Position numbers and translations under genes: made by a program
Part shown: in pieces, positions 22,419-33,047 of the stretch
Layout of the letters: every line of letters begins with the position of its first letter
How positions within the stretch are numbered: the first letter of the stretch is position 1
NCBI RefSeq assembly: GCF_963855985.1
Contig: NC_087099.1
Span: 13,670,001-13,734,000 of the forward strand
DNA from: Ostrinia nubilalis
Lineage: Eukaryota > Arthropoda > Insecta > Lepidoptera > Crambidae
Length of the DNA: 64,000 nucleotides
Direction: 5' to 3'
The notes under the pieces: model-generated
Databases searched by the model: none
Told to the model about the DNA's origin: nothing
Seen by the model: the letters and a program-made list of their open reading frames with translations, nothing else

Positions 22419-22609
22419 CTAATGCTGGTGTCTGTCCACGTACTTTTCAACGGTGCCTCTATCGTCTATCACGATGTACGCAGAGCAATGTCGGTTCGTG
22501 CACACCCATCTTCGAAGCGCAGCGTTGATCCTCATCTGATGGTGACGCCGGTACGTGTAATGACAATACATAGCTAGAATTGCTCCTCTTGTGCCACGTA
22601 CAAAATGCA
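22419..22609 (-). CDS. mod(mdg4): FLYWCH terminal exon ending on its last His, 62 aa
   Basis: Acceptor TTGTTTCAG precedes 22609. The frame gives HFVRGTRGAILAM, YTYRRH, RRWVC, HCSAYIVID and HQH, with the stop immediately after the second zinc-ligand His. This is the minimum needed for a complete C2H2 site. Whether it is functional or truncated cannot be told from sequence alone. Confidence 0.75.
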
Positions 22610-22740
22610 CTGAAACAATAAAATAATAATAAATAAAAAATCTTTATAAAAAAAAAAGTTAAATTATTCTAAGAGCCATAACTTCTGCACTAGACTCGCA
22701 GGCCTGTATCGCAGTGGTAGTGCTGAGTGAACTTAAAATA

Positions 22741-22887
22741 AAGGGTTTTAAAATAGTAAGGCATTTATTAATGAGTTACATTATGTACTCACGGCTTGAC
22801 GTTTCGGCTGCCGTGGTCACAAGCAGACTGGCGGCTCGTGGCGTCGGTCGTCCGTTCGGGCGGTTGTCTTACTATTTTAGTTGAACG
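22741..22887 (-). repeat. Dispersed repeat, class uncertain, copy 2
   Basis: TTAATGAGTTACATTATGTA, ACGGCTTGACGTTTCGGCTG and CAAGCAGACTGGCGG are complementary to the copy at 8590-8752. Confidence 0.5.
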
Positions 22888-23405
22888 GGAAAGTTTAAAA
22901 GGGTTTTACAGGGTTTGACAGAAAAACTTACTTCAGTGATTTTAATTCTCTTGAGATGAAGTACTTATTTGAAAAGCATAGTAAAACGCATCTTCTCAAG
23001 CAATATTCCTTTATTTAATTACAAAATTAAACCAAACCCTTAATATTACTACCTACAACGCTAACTTTAAGCTAGGTGTAGGCACAAACATAATTGTAAT
23101 TCACAATAGGTAATAATATAGGGTACAATTTAATCATTTGTCTTTAAACACATTTCGTCTTTTGTATTCCAAAATATAGTTTTAGCTCTCACCTTAGATT
23201 GTTAGTGTATTTTTATGGACCGATTGCAGCATAAATGTGCATATCAATAAATATTTAGTGTCCTCAATTTTGTAAATGAAAAATCTAATGAAAAACAAAT
23301 TTTAATGATACTACATTTATTATGTTGATTGATTTGCAAAATACACATATGGGAGATGAGTTTAAACAGCTCCAAAAAGTATGGCAATTGACTCTTATTT
23401 TAATC

Positions 23406-23646
23406 ATAGCTTTCCGCCCGCGGCTTCGCCCGCGTGGAATTTTGTCTGTCACAGAAAAACTTTATCGCGCGCGTCCCTGTTTCAAAAACCGGGATAAAAA
23501 CTATCCTATGTTCTTTCCCGGGACTCAAACTATCTCTATGCCAAATTTCATCAAAATCGGTTGCGAGGTTTAAGCGGGAAAGCGTAACAGACAGACAGAC
23601 AGACAGACAGACAGAGTTACTTTCGCATTTATAATATTAGTTGGGA
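23406..23646 (-). mobile_element. Non-autonomous Helitron, copy 1
   Basis: It is almost identical to the 23927 copy, including a (GACA)n run. On the minus strand it starts TCCCAAC; the expected CTAG terminus is mutated to CTAT. It ends eight bases from the stop codon of the 23655 exon. The high identity to its neighbour points to a very recent insertion or gene conversion. Confidence 0.75.
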
Positions 23647-23654
23647 TTTTTATC

Positions 23655-23908
23655 TTAAAACTTCAAATAACTTTGTCTTTTGTATGAAAAATAAAAAGCT
23701 TTAGGCGAAATCTTGAATTCTACCTCTTTAGCGAGCGCGTGGAAGACCGGATGATTGAATTTGACCTCATCGGGACCATCTAGAAATTCTGAATATTTTT
23801 CAAATAATTTTCTCTGTGTTCTCAAATCGATGAGTGGTTTCCGTCCTCTTCGACACTCGCCACTTTTTCCTTTATACAGGTGTCTCAATTTTGGTTTCAA
23901 TTTTGATA
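23655..23908 (-). CDS. Second-family (non-FLYWCH) terminal exon, 83 aa
   Basis: Acceptor TTTTTTTAG precedes 23908. Two split-codon bases are followed by SKLKPKLRHLYKG, a basic AT-hook-like RRGRKP and a domain of about 50 residues: TQRKLFEKYSEFLD, HPVFHALAKEV and ISPKAFYFSYKRQ. It has no Cys/His finger. Three predicted helices suggest a helix-turn-helix-like fold (inference). Phase, acceptor and strand match the FLYWCH exons, so it is probably an alternative C-terminus of the same gene. The downstream edge abuts a Helitron, which may account for the missing KDN ending seen in the split copy. Confidence 0.8.
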
Positions 23909-23926
23909 CTAAAAAAATATAAATCA

Positions 23927-24167
23927 CTAGCTTTCCGCCCGCGGCTTCGCCCGCGTGGAATTTTGTCTGTCACAGAAAAACTTTATCGCGCGCGTCCCTG
24001 TTTCAAAAACCGGGATAAAAACTATCCTATGTTCTTTCCCGGGACTCAAACTATCTCTATGCCAAATTTCATCAAAATCGGTTGCGAGGTTTAAGCGGGA
24101 AAGCGTAACAGACAGACAGACAGACAGACAGACAGAGTTACTTTCGCATTTATAATATTAGTTGGGA
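23927..24167 (-). mobile_element. Non-autonomous Helitron, copy 2, with known empty site
   Basis: On the minus strand it runs from TCCCAACTAATATT to GGAAAGCTAG, with a GC hairpin (CGCGGGC-GAA-GCCGCG) about 10 bases from the 3' end. It lies between A (23926) and T (24168). The duplicated unit at 28711-28720 has the uninterrupted AATCATAAAT. TC start, CTAG end, hairpin and A/T insertion without target duplication are Helitron hallmarks. Confidence 0.85.
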
Positions 24168-24590
24168 TAAATAACAGACTAATAAATTACTAGCAGAAGT
24201 TGGAAGTGTTAATCTTATGGATTATTACTGTTTCGAATTGAACAAATTTTTTGTGTTGGATAGTTAATTTATTGAGGAAGGCTATAGTATGCTACATGTA
24301 TTTCTGTTTGGACTTCCGACACTTTACCGATGAACAAAGTAGGTATATGTGGGTAAAGTATCGGAAGTTCAAACAAAAAGTTGTTTTGCTAGTTTATCAA
24401 AAATTGTCATTTTTATACTACATAATATTAACAATTTTAAAGAGATTTTGATTATTTTTAGAACCTTTAGCAGGTTCTGACTAAATTATTTTCATTACCT
24501 ACGTCATGTTATCTGTTTAGTGATTGGAAGAATTACGGTCGAAACGAAATTGGATTAAATTAAAACGTGGCTTTTTTAAATCATGCATTT
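24168..24590. repeat. Tandem duplicate of intron (copy at 28716-29180)
   Basis: CAGAAGTTGGAAGTGTTAAT, GGACTTCCGACACTTTACCG and the sequence up to ATCATGCATTTATT recur at 28740-29180. This shows that exon 23655 and the split exon 24598/28697 are products of one recent duplication. Confidence 0.8.
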
Positions 24591-24597
24591 ATTTAAT

Positions 24598-24738
24598 TTA
24601 ATTATCTTTAAACTTCAAATAACTTTGTCTTTTGTATGAAAAATAAAAAGCTTTAGGCGAAATCTTGAATTCTACCTCTTTAGCGAGCGCGTGGAAGACC
24701 GGATGATTGAATTTGACCTCATCGGGACCATCTAGAAA
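24598..24738 (-). pseudogene. 3' half of a split second-family exon
   Basis: It encodes FLDGPDEVKFN through HPVFHALAKEV and AFYFSYKRQSYLKFKDN, near-identical to 23655, to a stop at 24598. The upstream half is missing: homology ends at 24738, where a 3.8 kb insertion begins. The 5' half is at 28579-28697. Confidence 0.8.
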
Positions 24739-25743
24739 GGACAATGTTCGTTCTCCATACATTGTTCGCCTAAGAACCACCAATTTTGACATATTACTAC
24801 CCGAAAGCGAAATAATACGATTCTGTGTGTAAGAACAATGATTCCTGATGGACACTTGCCATAAAATTAATGATTATGAATATTAAATCACAGCGATTTT
24901 ATAATATGTCGTTTATGACAACATGGCGTCTAAATCACATTGATTGTATTGTGTGAATGTATGAACACCGATTCGCGTAAAATGTTTTGTATTGTCGTCA
25001 CGCCGAGTCGCAGCCAAATAGTATAAAATAATAGAACAAGTTTTAGAAATACAACTCGGCATTCCACTTTTATAATATGCCCACATATTGCACGTAAATA
25101 AACAACATGAATCGTAGGTTGTTTCCACCCTTGTCATCTGACACATGAAATAAACTCCTATTGTATAGATATCGAAGCCGAATCGTATATAATAATAGAA
25201 TGGGTTTGGGAGATCACTCGGGGTTCCACTTTTATAAAATACCTACATATTGCATAAAAATAACACGAATCATGAGTTTTCTTTTCACCATTTACATCTG
25301 ACACGAGATAACAAACTCCTATCTCCATGACTACCGTCGTAGTCTATGCCAAAGACTACAATATTTTAAGCAAGAAGTTTCAAACCTTAGCGGCTACAGT
25401 AACCCCTGGGCCACATACATCGTGATAACATTCGGTCGACACCGGAACGAAATGCAAAAAAGCACCGTATTCTAGTGCGGCTATATCACGTTCAACCGGG
25501 GTTTTAATTCGACTAAAGTCCTGACTAAAGACTGGAAGAAAATACGCCGCATTGTATGAGCACTTCGTGTTCGTTAAAGCGGCTTCAGATCTAGAGCCTA
25601 CATAGTTTTCTTTCCAATAATATCCGCAAGTAGCGCTGCATGATCTTTACAACAAAAACGGAAATAGTTATTAAGGTGCCAAAATTATATGATTACTTTG
25701 GCACGGTATTATACACGTTCGAAGATTTGTCATTTTCATTCAT

Positions 25744-25913
25744 TTCATCATCATCATCATCATTTCAGCCACAGGACGTCCACTACTGAACATAGGCCTC
25801 CCCCAATGACTTCCACATCGCACGGTTGGTAGCGGCCTGCATCCAGCGCCTTCCCGCTACCTTTATCAGGTCGTCGGTCCACCTTGTGGGTGGACGTCCC
25901 ACGCTGCGTTTTC
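25744..25913 (-). mobile_element. LINE ORF2 C-terminal tail
   Basis: The minus strand encodes the end of a non-LTR reverse-transcriptase ORF (GRPPTRWTDDL, WKSLGEAYVQ, WTSCG) followed by (ATG)n. It is 5'-truncated. Confidence 0.75.
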
Positions 25914-26093
25914 ATTCATTTATTATTTTCTTAAAGTGCCGGAAAAAAATAGTTTCTAGCTGTCCCAGCAACTTCGTGAATAAAAAGTTGTCTTGTCATA
26001 AATCTTTAAAATCGTAATATTAATTTCTGAACGTATCCTGTTTGACACCTAATAAAATTATTTGACATAGCTGGCTCGGCGAATTTCGGCAAA

Positions 26094-26530
26094 TTAATTT
26101 TGACATTGCAGAATATGACTTTTGATAGGTTTATCATAGAATTCGGCGGGGATATCCTCACGGAGGAAGTTCGAAAAATGGCGGAACAAGATCTTATAAT
26201 AATGCAAGGCCGAAGCTGTAACGCGCGTGCTCCTACGTGTAATCCGGCGAGTATACAATAAATAGTAATGTCTGGTAAATAGTGGTAATACGTATCGTTC
26301 GTTCGTTCGTTTCAGCCGAAAAGACGTCCACTGCTGGACAAAGGCCTCCCCCAAGGATTTCCACGAAGACCGATCCTGCACCGCTCGCATACAGGCACCT
26401 CCCGCGACCTTCACCAGATCGTCGGTCCACCTAGTGGGAGGCCTGCCCACGCTACGTCTTTCGGCTCGTGGTCGCCACTCAAGAACTTTCCTGCCCCAGC
26501 GGCCATCAGCTCTACGAGCTATGTGCCCCG
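26094..26530 (-). mobile_element. LINE ORF2 C-terminal fragment
   Basis: Frame GRPPTRWTDDLVKVAGG...WKSLGEAFVQQWTS is a known LINE tail. The frame continues past the tail into flanking sequence to 26094. It is a relative of 25744 and 30072. Confidence 0.75.
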
Positions 26531-27800
26531 CCCCGTCTATGTCTATATGCGTTACGATTACAGGGTATCATTTTGCAAAGTCGCAAGACTTCACTCCGCT
26601 GCTGTCAAATCAATGTCGCATAATGTTATCGCAATGTGTGTGGCCCTTGGCCAAATCACAGAAGCCTATGCGAAGAAAGAGCACTTGAATGACAATGAAA
26701 ATCAGGGTTACCATTTTATAAGATCTCCTCACTATTGAGGGTAACAAAGTAACATTAATAATCTAGCCATTAATTACATATTACCTATACGAGAAAGTAA
26801 AGCAACATGCGGTTTTATTTTAATTTGTAAAATATTTGTAACAGTTTGTTCTAAGTTTAGTTTTACAACAGTATTGCTGTTTCAGCTGTCACTGTGAAGC
26901 TTTGGGAAAATAAATAAATAGAAAAAATATTAACATAAATATTTATTTAAGTTTTTATGTTCATTATCATAATATGCCAATTTAAGTTACACTGTGTGAC
27001 AGTCTTTGACACTAAACAAACTCTTCAGCTTAATAATACCTACCTACAGGGCGTTTTTATAGTTACTCTTGCTGATGAAACAAGAAGGGTTGATTCTACT
27101 ACTGAAATACAACTACTTTTCTTACAGGACCAATATCAAATTCTCAAAAAAATTCACATCCTCCCCTCGTGATGGTGATAATTTCTATGGAGAGTTTTTT
27201 TTTTATATTCGGTCTCTTGGGATAAGTTATTCCATTTGAGCAGTAGAATTAATCCTTTTTATTTGATCACATACAAAAATAACACAAGTGTTTAGGAAAA
27301 CTTCTTCTTTGGTATGGTATCACCACGGAGTTATAATGGCGGCAACTCTGTATCACTGACTTGTAACTTTCAAACAGTATGAATAATAAGGGCACCACAT
27401 TGGTTTTCTTTCTGAAAAAAGGCTTTCACTTTTAGTACTAACCCTTTAGCACTATTTCATTGAAATAAAAATACAATAAACGCACAGAAGACTGAAATTG
27501 AGTCAACTGACGTGACATTTATAATTTGTTGACATTATGACAGTTTGACAAGACTAGGGATTGAAAAAGTTTTACATAATTGAAAAAGTAAAATGACAAT
27601 TTATTAAAACGATTCACAAGGATATAATCGATTAAAATATTTATAAAATGTTCTGATACTTGCCTGTAGCGATTATCCAATCCTGGTTTCTACTGAAAAA
27701 CTACCTCGTGGCAAGATTTTAATAAAATAATAAAATCTTTATCTTCTCTTTCACAATCTATAAAAGTTCATTTGGTCTATTATTATACATGTGCTATGAA
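26531..27800. other. Non-coding, within the 3.8 kb insertion
   Basis: AT-rich, with no coding or repeat structure recognised. Confidence 0.4.
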
Positions 27801-27985
27801 TGAGGGTTTTCGCGATTGAAAAATCCGCGAGATGGCAATACGTAGACGCGAGGGCCAAATGCTGCATGACTGGTGGATTTTGACATATCTGTCAATGTCA
27901 TGTCAAAAATAACCAATCATGCAGCATTTGGACCTCACGTCTACGTATTGCCATCTGGCGGATTTTTCAATCGCGAAAACCCTCA
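27801..27985. mobile_element. Near-perfect hairpin MITE, 185 bp
   Basis: TGAGGGTTTTCGCGATTGAA at the left is the exact complement of TTCAATCGCGAAAACCCTCA at the right. The arms run about 80 bases (ATGGCAATACGTAGACG / CGTCTACGTATTGCCAT). High arm identity implies a young element. Confidence 0.85.
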
Positions 27986-28578
27986 TTGGCATAGATTATG
28001 AGAGACTGGCAACTATACTAGGTTGATATATGTTTCTCTCACTTCAACTGACATTGGATTCAACATCGGATTCTGACACTTTTAAAGTTATGATACCATG
28101 AATATCAGTTTATGGTCCTAATTATTTTTATTTTATTTACGACCTTCGACCAGTTGGACACTTTAGATAGCTTCTTGTAATAGTGTCAATATCTTTTTAG
28201 CTTTTAACGCAAATCTAGTCTTCAAAGCAGTTTAATCGATTTATTTTATTTTCAAAATCGATATTTTATTGTCTATGATGGCCGCAGGAACATCACTATA
28301 CATGGACTCCCAGCAATAAAGTACGGTAATGCCTTGTACAGATTTTATCGGCAAAAATTATGGAACTTGATAGGTTTTAGACCATGCCACGCACCAAAAC
28401 GTCCGGAAGTTGTAATAGTATTATAGAATAAACGTTAAAAGACTTATTTATTTAATTTTTCAATGCTTAAGTGTCCATTAGAATGAAAGGGTGCTTAATG
28501 TATTAAAAAAATTAGAAAATAATTATGATGGGTTAATGTTTTTGGGCGGTTTTTTAGGCGATTTCTGACAATGTCCTT

Positions 28579-28697
28579 TGAATATTTTTCAAATAACTTT
28601 CTCTGTGTTTTGAAATCTATGACTGGTTTCCGTCCTCTTCGACACTCGCCACTTTTTCCTTTATACAGATGTCTCAATTTTGGCTTCAATTTTAATA
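28579..28697 (-). pseudogene. 5' half of a split second-family exon
   Basis: Acceptor TTTTTTTAG precedes 28697. It reads LKLKPKLRHLYKG, RRGRKP and TQRKLFEKYS, then crosses at 28576-28579 into the insertion and ends KDIVRNRL... at a stop at 28495. The break point matches the start of the missing part at 24738, so the two halves are one exon. Confidence 0.8.
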
Positions 28698-29189
28698 CTA
28701 AAAAAATATAAATCATAAATAACAGACTAATAAATTACTAGCAGAAGTTGGAAGTGTTAATCTTATGGATTATTACTCTTTCGAATTGAACAATTTTTTT
28801 GTGTTGGATAGTTAATTTATTGAGGAAGGCTATAGTATGCTACATAGTGTGTTTCTGTTTGGACTTCCGACACTTTACCGATGAACAAAGTACACGTGGG
28901 TAAAGTATCGGAAGTTCAAACGAAAACTTGTTTTGCTAATTTATTTATCAAAAATTTACTATGGATTTTTATACTCAATCATTAACAATTTTCCCCTGTA
29001 TGGTAAGCACTAAGCATCAGGGATCTCTTAAGATTTTGATTATTTTTAGAAAATTTTGCAGGTTCTGATTAAATTATTTTCATTACCCATGTCATGTTAT
29101 CTGTTTAGTGATTTGAAGAATTACGGTCGAAACGAAATAGGATTAAATTAAAACGTGGCTTTTTTACTGAATCATGCATTTATTCAAAT

Positions 29190-29214
29190 TAATTATCTTC
29201 AAACTTTAAATAAC
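29190..29214 (-). pseudogene. Remnant of a second-family exon
   Basis: Only the last codons survive (YLKFEDN-like, minus strand), in the same flanking context as at 24598. Beyond 29214 homology is lost. Confidence 0.5.
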
Positions 29215-29736
29215 CCAAAAAAACTAAAGTACATAATGTGTATCGAAAGTTTTAGGTTTTTATGTACGAAAAACATTTTTTAACCTTGTTTTGTTTGCTA
29301 ATTTATTTATAACATAAAAATAAATGTCCTGCAACATAAATGTGAAAGTCCTTTATTTTGCAAATACCTATAATTAAAAATCTAATGTAAAATAAATTAT
29401 ACCTACATTACAGCATCACTCTAATAGTTGTCCAGCGGTCGGCAACATGCGGCGTCTTACTAGCAGCAGTTGCAGCCCGTGAATATTTAACAACATTTTT
29501 ATCTTTTCTATAGGAATCACAAGTGGCCCTTGCTTGCCAAAAGGTTGCCGACCGCTGCTTAAATCAATAAAAGCTAAAAAATGTTACAAAACCAGGAAAT
29601 AATAATTAAACGATTTTCACGCGTACAAAGTCACGGACAGACAAGCTACAGCAGCATAAACGTTAATATTAATACATTATAACAAAATGGTAATTGAAAT
29701 GTTTCAAATCTACATTGAAAGAAAAACAGATGTAAT
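29215..29736. other. Non-coding spacer
   Basis: AT-rich sequence, nothing recognised. Confidence 0.4.
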
Positions 29737-29999
29737 TTAATCTTCATGCAAATACTTTTGTTTTTTGTATGCCGAATAAAAAGCTTTATGTGACATCTTG
29801 AATTTTACCTCCTTAGCGAGTGCGTGGAAGACCGGATGGGTAGATTTGACCACATCGGGACTATCTAGAAATTCTGAATATTTTTCAAATAACTTTCTCT
29901 GTGTTTTGTAATCTATGACTAATTGCCTTCCTCTTCTTTTAAAAGTTTTCCGGTATTTCGAAGTTGATTTCAATTTCGGTGTTGATTTCAATTTCGGTA
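29737..29999 (-). CDS. Second-family terminal exon, 86 aa
   Basis: Acceptor GTATTTCAG precedes 29999. It opens with a duplicated basic hexamer (PKLKST, PKLKST), then KRRGRQ, TQRKLFEKYSEFLD, HPVFHALAKEV and KMSHKAFYSAYKKQ, ending YLHED. The basic arm is longer than in its relatives because of the internal duplication. No zinc ligands. Confidence 0.8.
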
Positions 30000-30071
30000 C
30001 TGAAATACAAATAAAAATAATTAATAAAATTATTTGCGTGATCGAATCAGAAATGAGATCCGCAGGAGAAC

Positions 30072-30282
30072 TTAAGTGACTGACATAGCCCGCAGAATCG
30101 CTAAAATCAAGTGGGAGTGGGCGGGGCACATAGCTCGCAGAGCTGATGGCCGCTGAGGCAAAAAACGTAGTATGGGCAGGCCTCCCACTAGGTGGACCGA
30201 CGATCTGCTCAGGACCGGTCTTTGTGGAAATCCTTGAGGCTTTTGTCCAACAGTGGACGTCATGCGGCTGAAACGAACGAAC
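30072..30282 (+). mobile_element. LINE ORF2 C-terminal fragment
   Basis: The plus strand reads RIAKIKWEWAGHIARRADGR, then frame-broken GRPPTRWTDDL and a WTSC-like tail ending in a GAAC run. Typical 5'-truncated LINE 3' end, upstream of and antisense to exon 29737. Confidence 0.75.
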
Positions 30283-31388
30283 TTAATAAAATACGAACAA
30301 CTATAAGTTTATTTACTATAATTTATTTCACAGAACATAACTTCAATTAAAATAAAAACCAACCATAACATAAAGATAAATGACCAACAGCCTACAGGAC
30401 AAATGTGTAAATAAAAGAATTATAAATATAATTATAATATTTACCTAATGTCCTTAATTTTGCAATACTACAGGGTGTTTGGCGGAAGGTGAGGCAAATT
30501 TCGTGGATGTATAGTTAAGGTCCTTTTAATACAAGTTCGCCCATTTGACCCTAAGTGAGTAATACCTACTCAATACTTTATTGCATTTTACAGTGTAGGT
30601 AGGTAGGTCTTATAAAATATAAAACAAGTTATACCAGGCCTGTTCATCTCCGCGAGTTTACATCGAAAACAAAACACGCACGATGGCCCACCTACAGGAT
30701 ACTATTCGACAAGGCCTCACATACGAGCGAACATTGACTCACGCAAGCGTATTCTTGTGTATGATGGAAGAAAATAAAGAAAATGGTGTACTAAATACTG
30801 TGCAGTATTTAACTGCCTAAATAATAATAAAAACACAGAATGTACTTTTTTAAGTTGCCTCAAGACACTGAGAGGTAAATATTATTCATGATAATTCATG
30901 CTAAATCATGTACTTTCTCCGCCATTTTCCGCAGTTTGGCACCTCACGTCACATCATTTTACCGAAGTCAGCCCTATAGCTTCGGCGCAGTGCCGATCAC
31001 TGACGTTTGTCAACAAAATGGTGCTTGACTCTTGAGACAGGCTAAATTACACCATATTGTTAATGACATTGAGCATACATTTTTTTAAATACCTTCGCGA
31101 AGTAAAACTTCTGTACGTAGTACTTATTATTATTCTGTGGTTATACCTACATTATGACATTGATTGAGATACAATCGTCGCCAACGCCGCAAAGGGACGA
31201 ACATCATACAAACGGTCAAAAATTTAGTTAAGTATAAAGAAATTCTCCATTCTTCGGACACTATGTCGTATTTTACTCTCGTGTATAATTTTATAAAAAA
31301 AGGTTCGCCGTTTTGCGGCGTCGGCGACGAATTGTTGGAGATGCGCTTGTTTAAGCTGTTTAGCTTCAAAAAGTATGCCAGTTGATTC
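30283..31388. other. Non-coding spacer
   Basis: No exon recognised. The overlapping frames at 31130-31399 on both strands have no homology I can name. Confidence 0.4.
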
Positions 31389-31639
31389 TTAATTATCATT
31401 TAATTTCAAATAAGTTTGTCTTTTGTATGACAAATAAAAAGCCATAGGCGACATCTTGAATTGTACCTCCTTAGCGAGTGCGTGGAAAACCGGATGATTG
31501 TGTTTGACCTCATCGGGACTATCTAGAAATTCAGAATATTTTTCAAATAACTTTCTCTGTGTTTTGTAATCTATGCCTGATTGCCTTCCTTTTCTTTTCA
31601 GTTTTTTCGGATATCTCAATTTTGGTTTCAATTTTAATA
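31389..31639 (-). CDS. Second-family terminal exon, 82 aa
   Basis: Acceptor TTATTTCAG precedes 31639. It encodes LKLKPKLRYPKKLKRKGRQ, TQRKLFEKYSEFLD, HNHPVFHALAKEV and KMSPMAFYLSYKRQ, ending YLKLNDN. The H-N-H here is not a zinc site: no Cys pair precedes it. Confidence 0.82.
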
Positions 31640-32250
31640 CTGAAATAAAAAATAAATAATAATTAACAAACTAATAAATTACTAGCAGAAGTTGACAGAC
31701 AGTGTTAGTCTTATGAATTTATTACTGGTTCGAATAGTGTCTAGACAAACCTAAAGAGGATTTAGGACGCTATTTGGATCAAATATGTAATTGCTCAATA
31801 ATGAATAATAAATAAATAAAAAAAAAAAAAAAAGTGAACAAAATAATATTTGTGTTGGACACACAGTGTGTTTCTGTTTGGACTTCCGACACTTTACCGA
31901 TGAAATATAACAAAGTATACGTGGTTAGAGTATCGGAAGTTCAAACAAAAACACAATGTATAGCTACACGACCAATGGAAGCTAAAGAATGTAGCAAAGA
32001 CAGGACAATATATTTTTAAACAATTTTCAAATACTAAAATAGTTTAATTCAAAGATTACCTACATAAAAAAGTAATATTTAAATGTTTTCACGCGTACAA
32101 AGTCACGCGCAAAGCTACAGCAGTATAAGCGTGAATATGAAAAAAATGTAATTGTAAGGTTACAAGTCCACATTTAAAGAAAATAGATATTCAAATAATA
32201 ATAATATACATAATATAGTCAAATTCAAAGAACATTTTATCATAAATAAT
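31640..32250. other. Non-coding spacer
   Basis: It shares ACTTCCGACACTTTACCGATG with the introns at 24310 and 28865, so it belongs to the same duplicated unit. A poly-A run is at 31819-31833. Confidence 0.5.
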
Positions 32251-32459
32251 TTAATACTTCAAATAATTTTGCTTTTTGTATGACAAATAAAAAGCTTTAG
32301 GCGATATCTTAAATTGTACCTCCTTAGCGATTGTGTAGAAGACCGGATGGTTGGATCTCACCTCATCGGGACCATCCAGAAATTCTGAATATTTTTCAAA
32401 TAACCTTCTCTGTGTTTTCAAATCTACGACTGGCCTCCGTCCTTGTTTTCCTTTTAGTA
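32251..32459 (-). CDS. Second-family terminal exon, 68 aa
   Basis: Acceptor TATTTTAG precedes 32459. The shortest intact member: LKGKQGRRP (AT-hook-like), TQRRLFEKYSEFLD, HPVFYTIAKEV and KISPKAFYLSYKKQ, ending YLKY. It lacks the KLKPK arm, which suggests that arm is dispensable and the three-helix part is the conserved core. Confidence 0.82.
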
Positions 32460-33047
32460 CTAAAATAAAAATAAAATAAAATAACAAAATATGAACGATT
32501 ATTAAATTACTAGCAGTCGTCACTCTTCAAACTTATAAGTAATTGGAGAAAATAAGATTGCGCTGCTAATGCTTGAAAACGTTACTGCAGCGACATGATT
32601 TTTACCTATTAGCCTTAGTACCTACTTATTTATACAGGGTGAGATTACTCATAATACATATTCTATAAACCTGAGACAAATCTAATGAATTCGATTATAT
32701 CAATAAAAAATTGTAACTATTTTTGTAATAAAACATCAAAGTTTTTTGTCGATAATTTTATGATGTAGTTTTATCCCCTTCCGGGGTTTTACTTTATGCA
32801 GGGTCACACTATAAATATTAGAAATGTTGTCTGAGTGAAATGTAAACACGAATTGATTTGTGAACTTCAAAAGCTTGACAGCTAATGTTATTTGTCAATG
32901 AAAATTTTGTATTTCCTCTTTCTCCCTGGTTTTGATGGTCGTTCGGCGCTTTGTAGCCTGTTGTTTTATTATGCTAAATAAATCAGCATTTTTACCAACT
33001 CAAACTTGTTTATTTTGGCCAAGCCCATCACTATCCATATAAATTAA
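32460..33047. other. Non-coding spacer
   Basis: No exon. ATACAGGGTG near 32634 resembles a transposon end, but I found no partner on the far side of the transposase ORF. Confidence 0.4.

Larger units (their letters stand above)
22610..23654. other. Spacer with dispersed repeats
   Basis: It contains a repeat at 22741-22887 and a Helitron at 23406-23646; otherwise AT-rich with no exon. Confidence 0.5.
24739..28576. mobile_element. 3.8 kb insertion splitting an exon
   Basis: It is bounded by GGACAATGT (24739) and ACAATGTCC (28576), imperfect inverted ends; a second matching block TCGCCTAA-AACC-CC lies just inside both ends. It contains LINE tails (25744, 26305), a MITE (27801) and AT-rich sequence, but no transposase frame that I recognise. 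It is probably a non-autonomous DNA element with nested insertions. Confidence 0.6.

Noticed and set aside
23434..24155. Repeated plus-strand frame beginning MEFCLSQKNF
   Set aside because: It is the Helitron sequence read through its GACA run. It recurs in every copy and has no exon context.
32634..32643. ATACAGGGTG as one end of a transposon carrying the pogo ORF
   Set aside because: No inverted partner was found upstream of 34324, and the sequence is a common terminus of unrelated elements.
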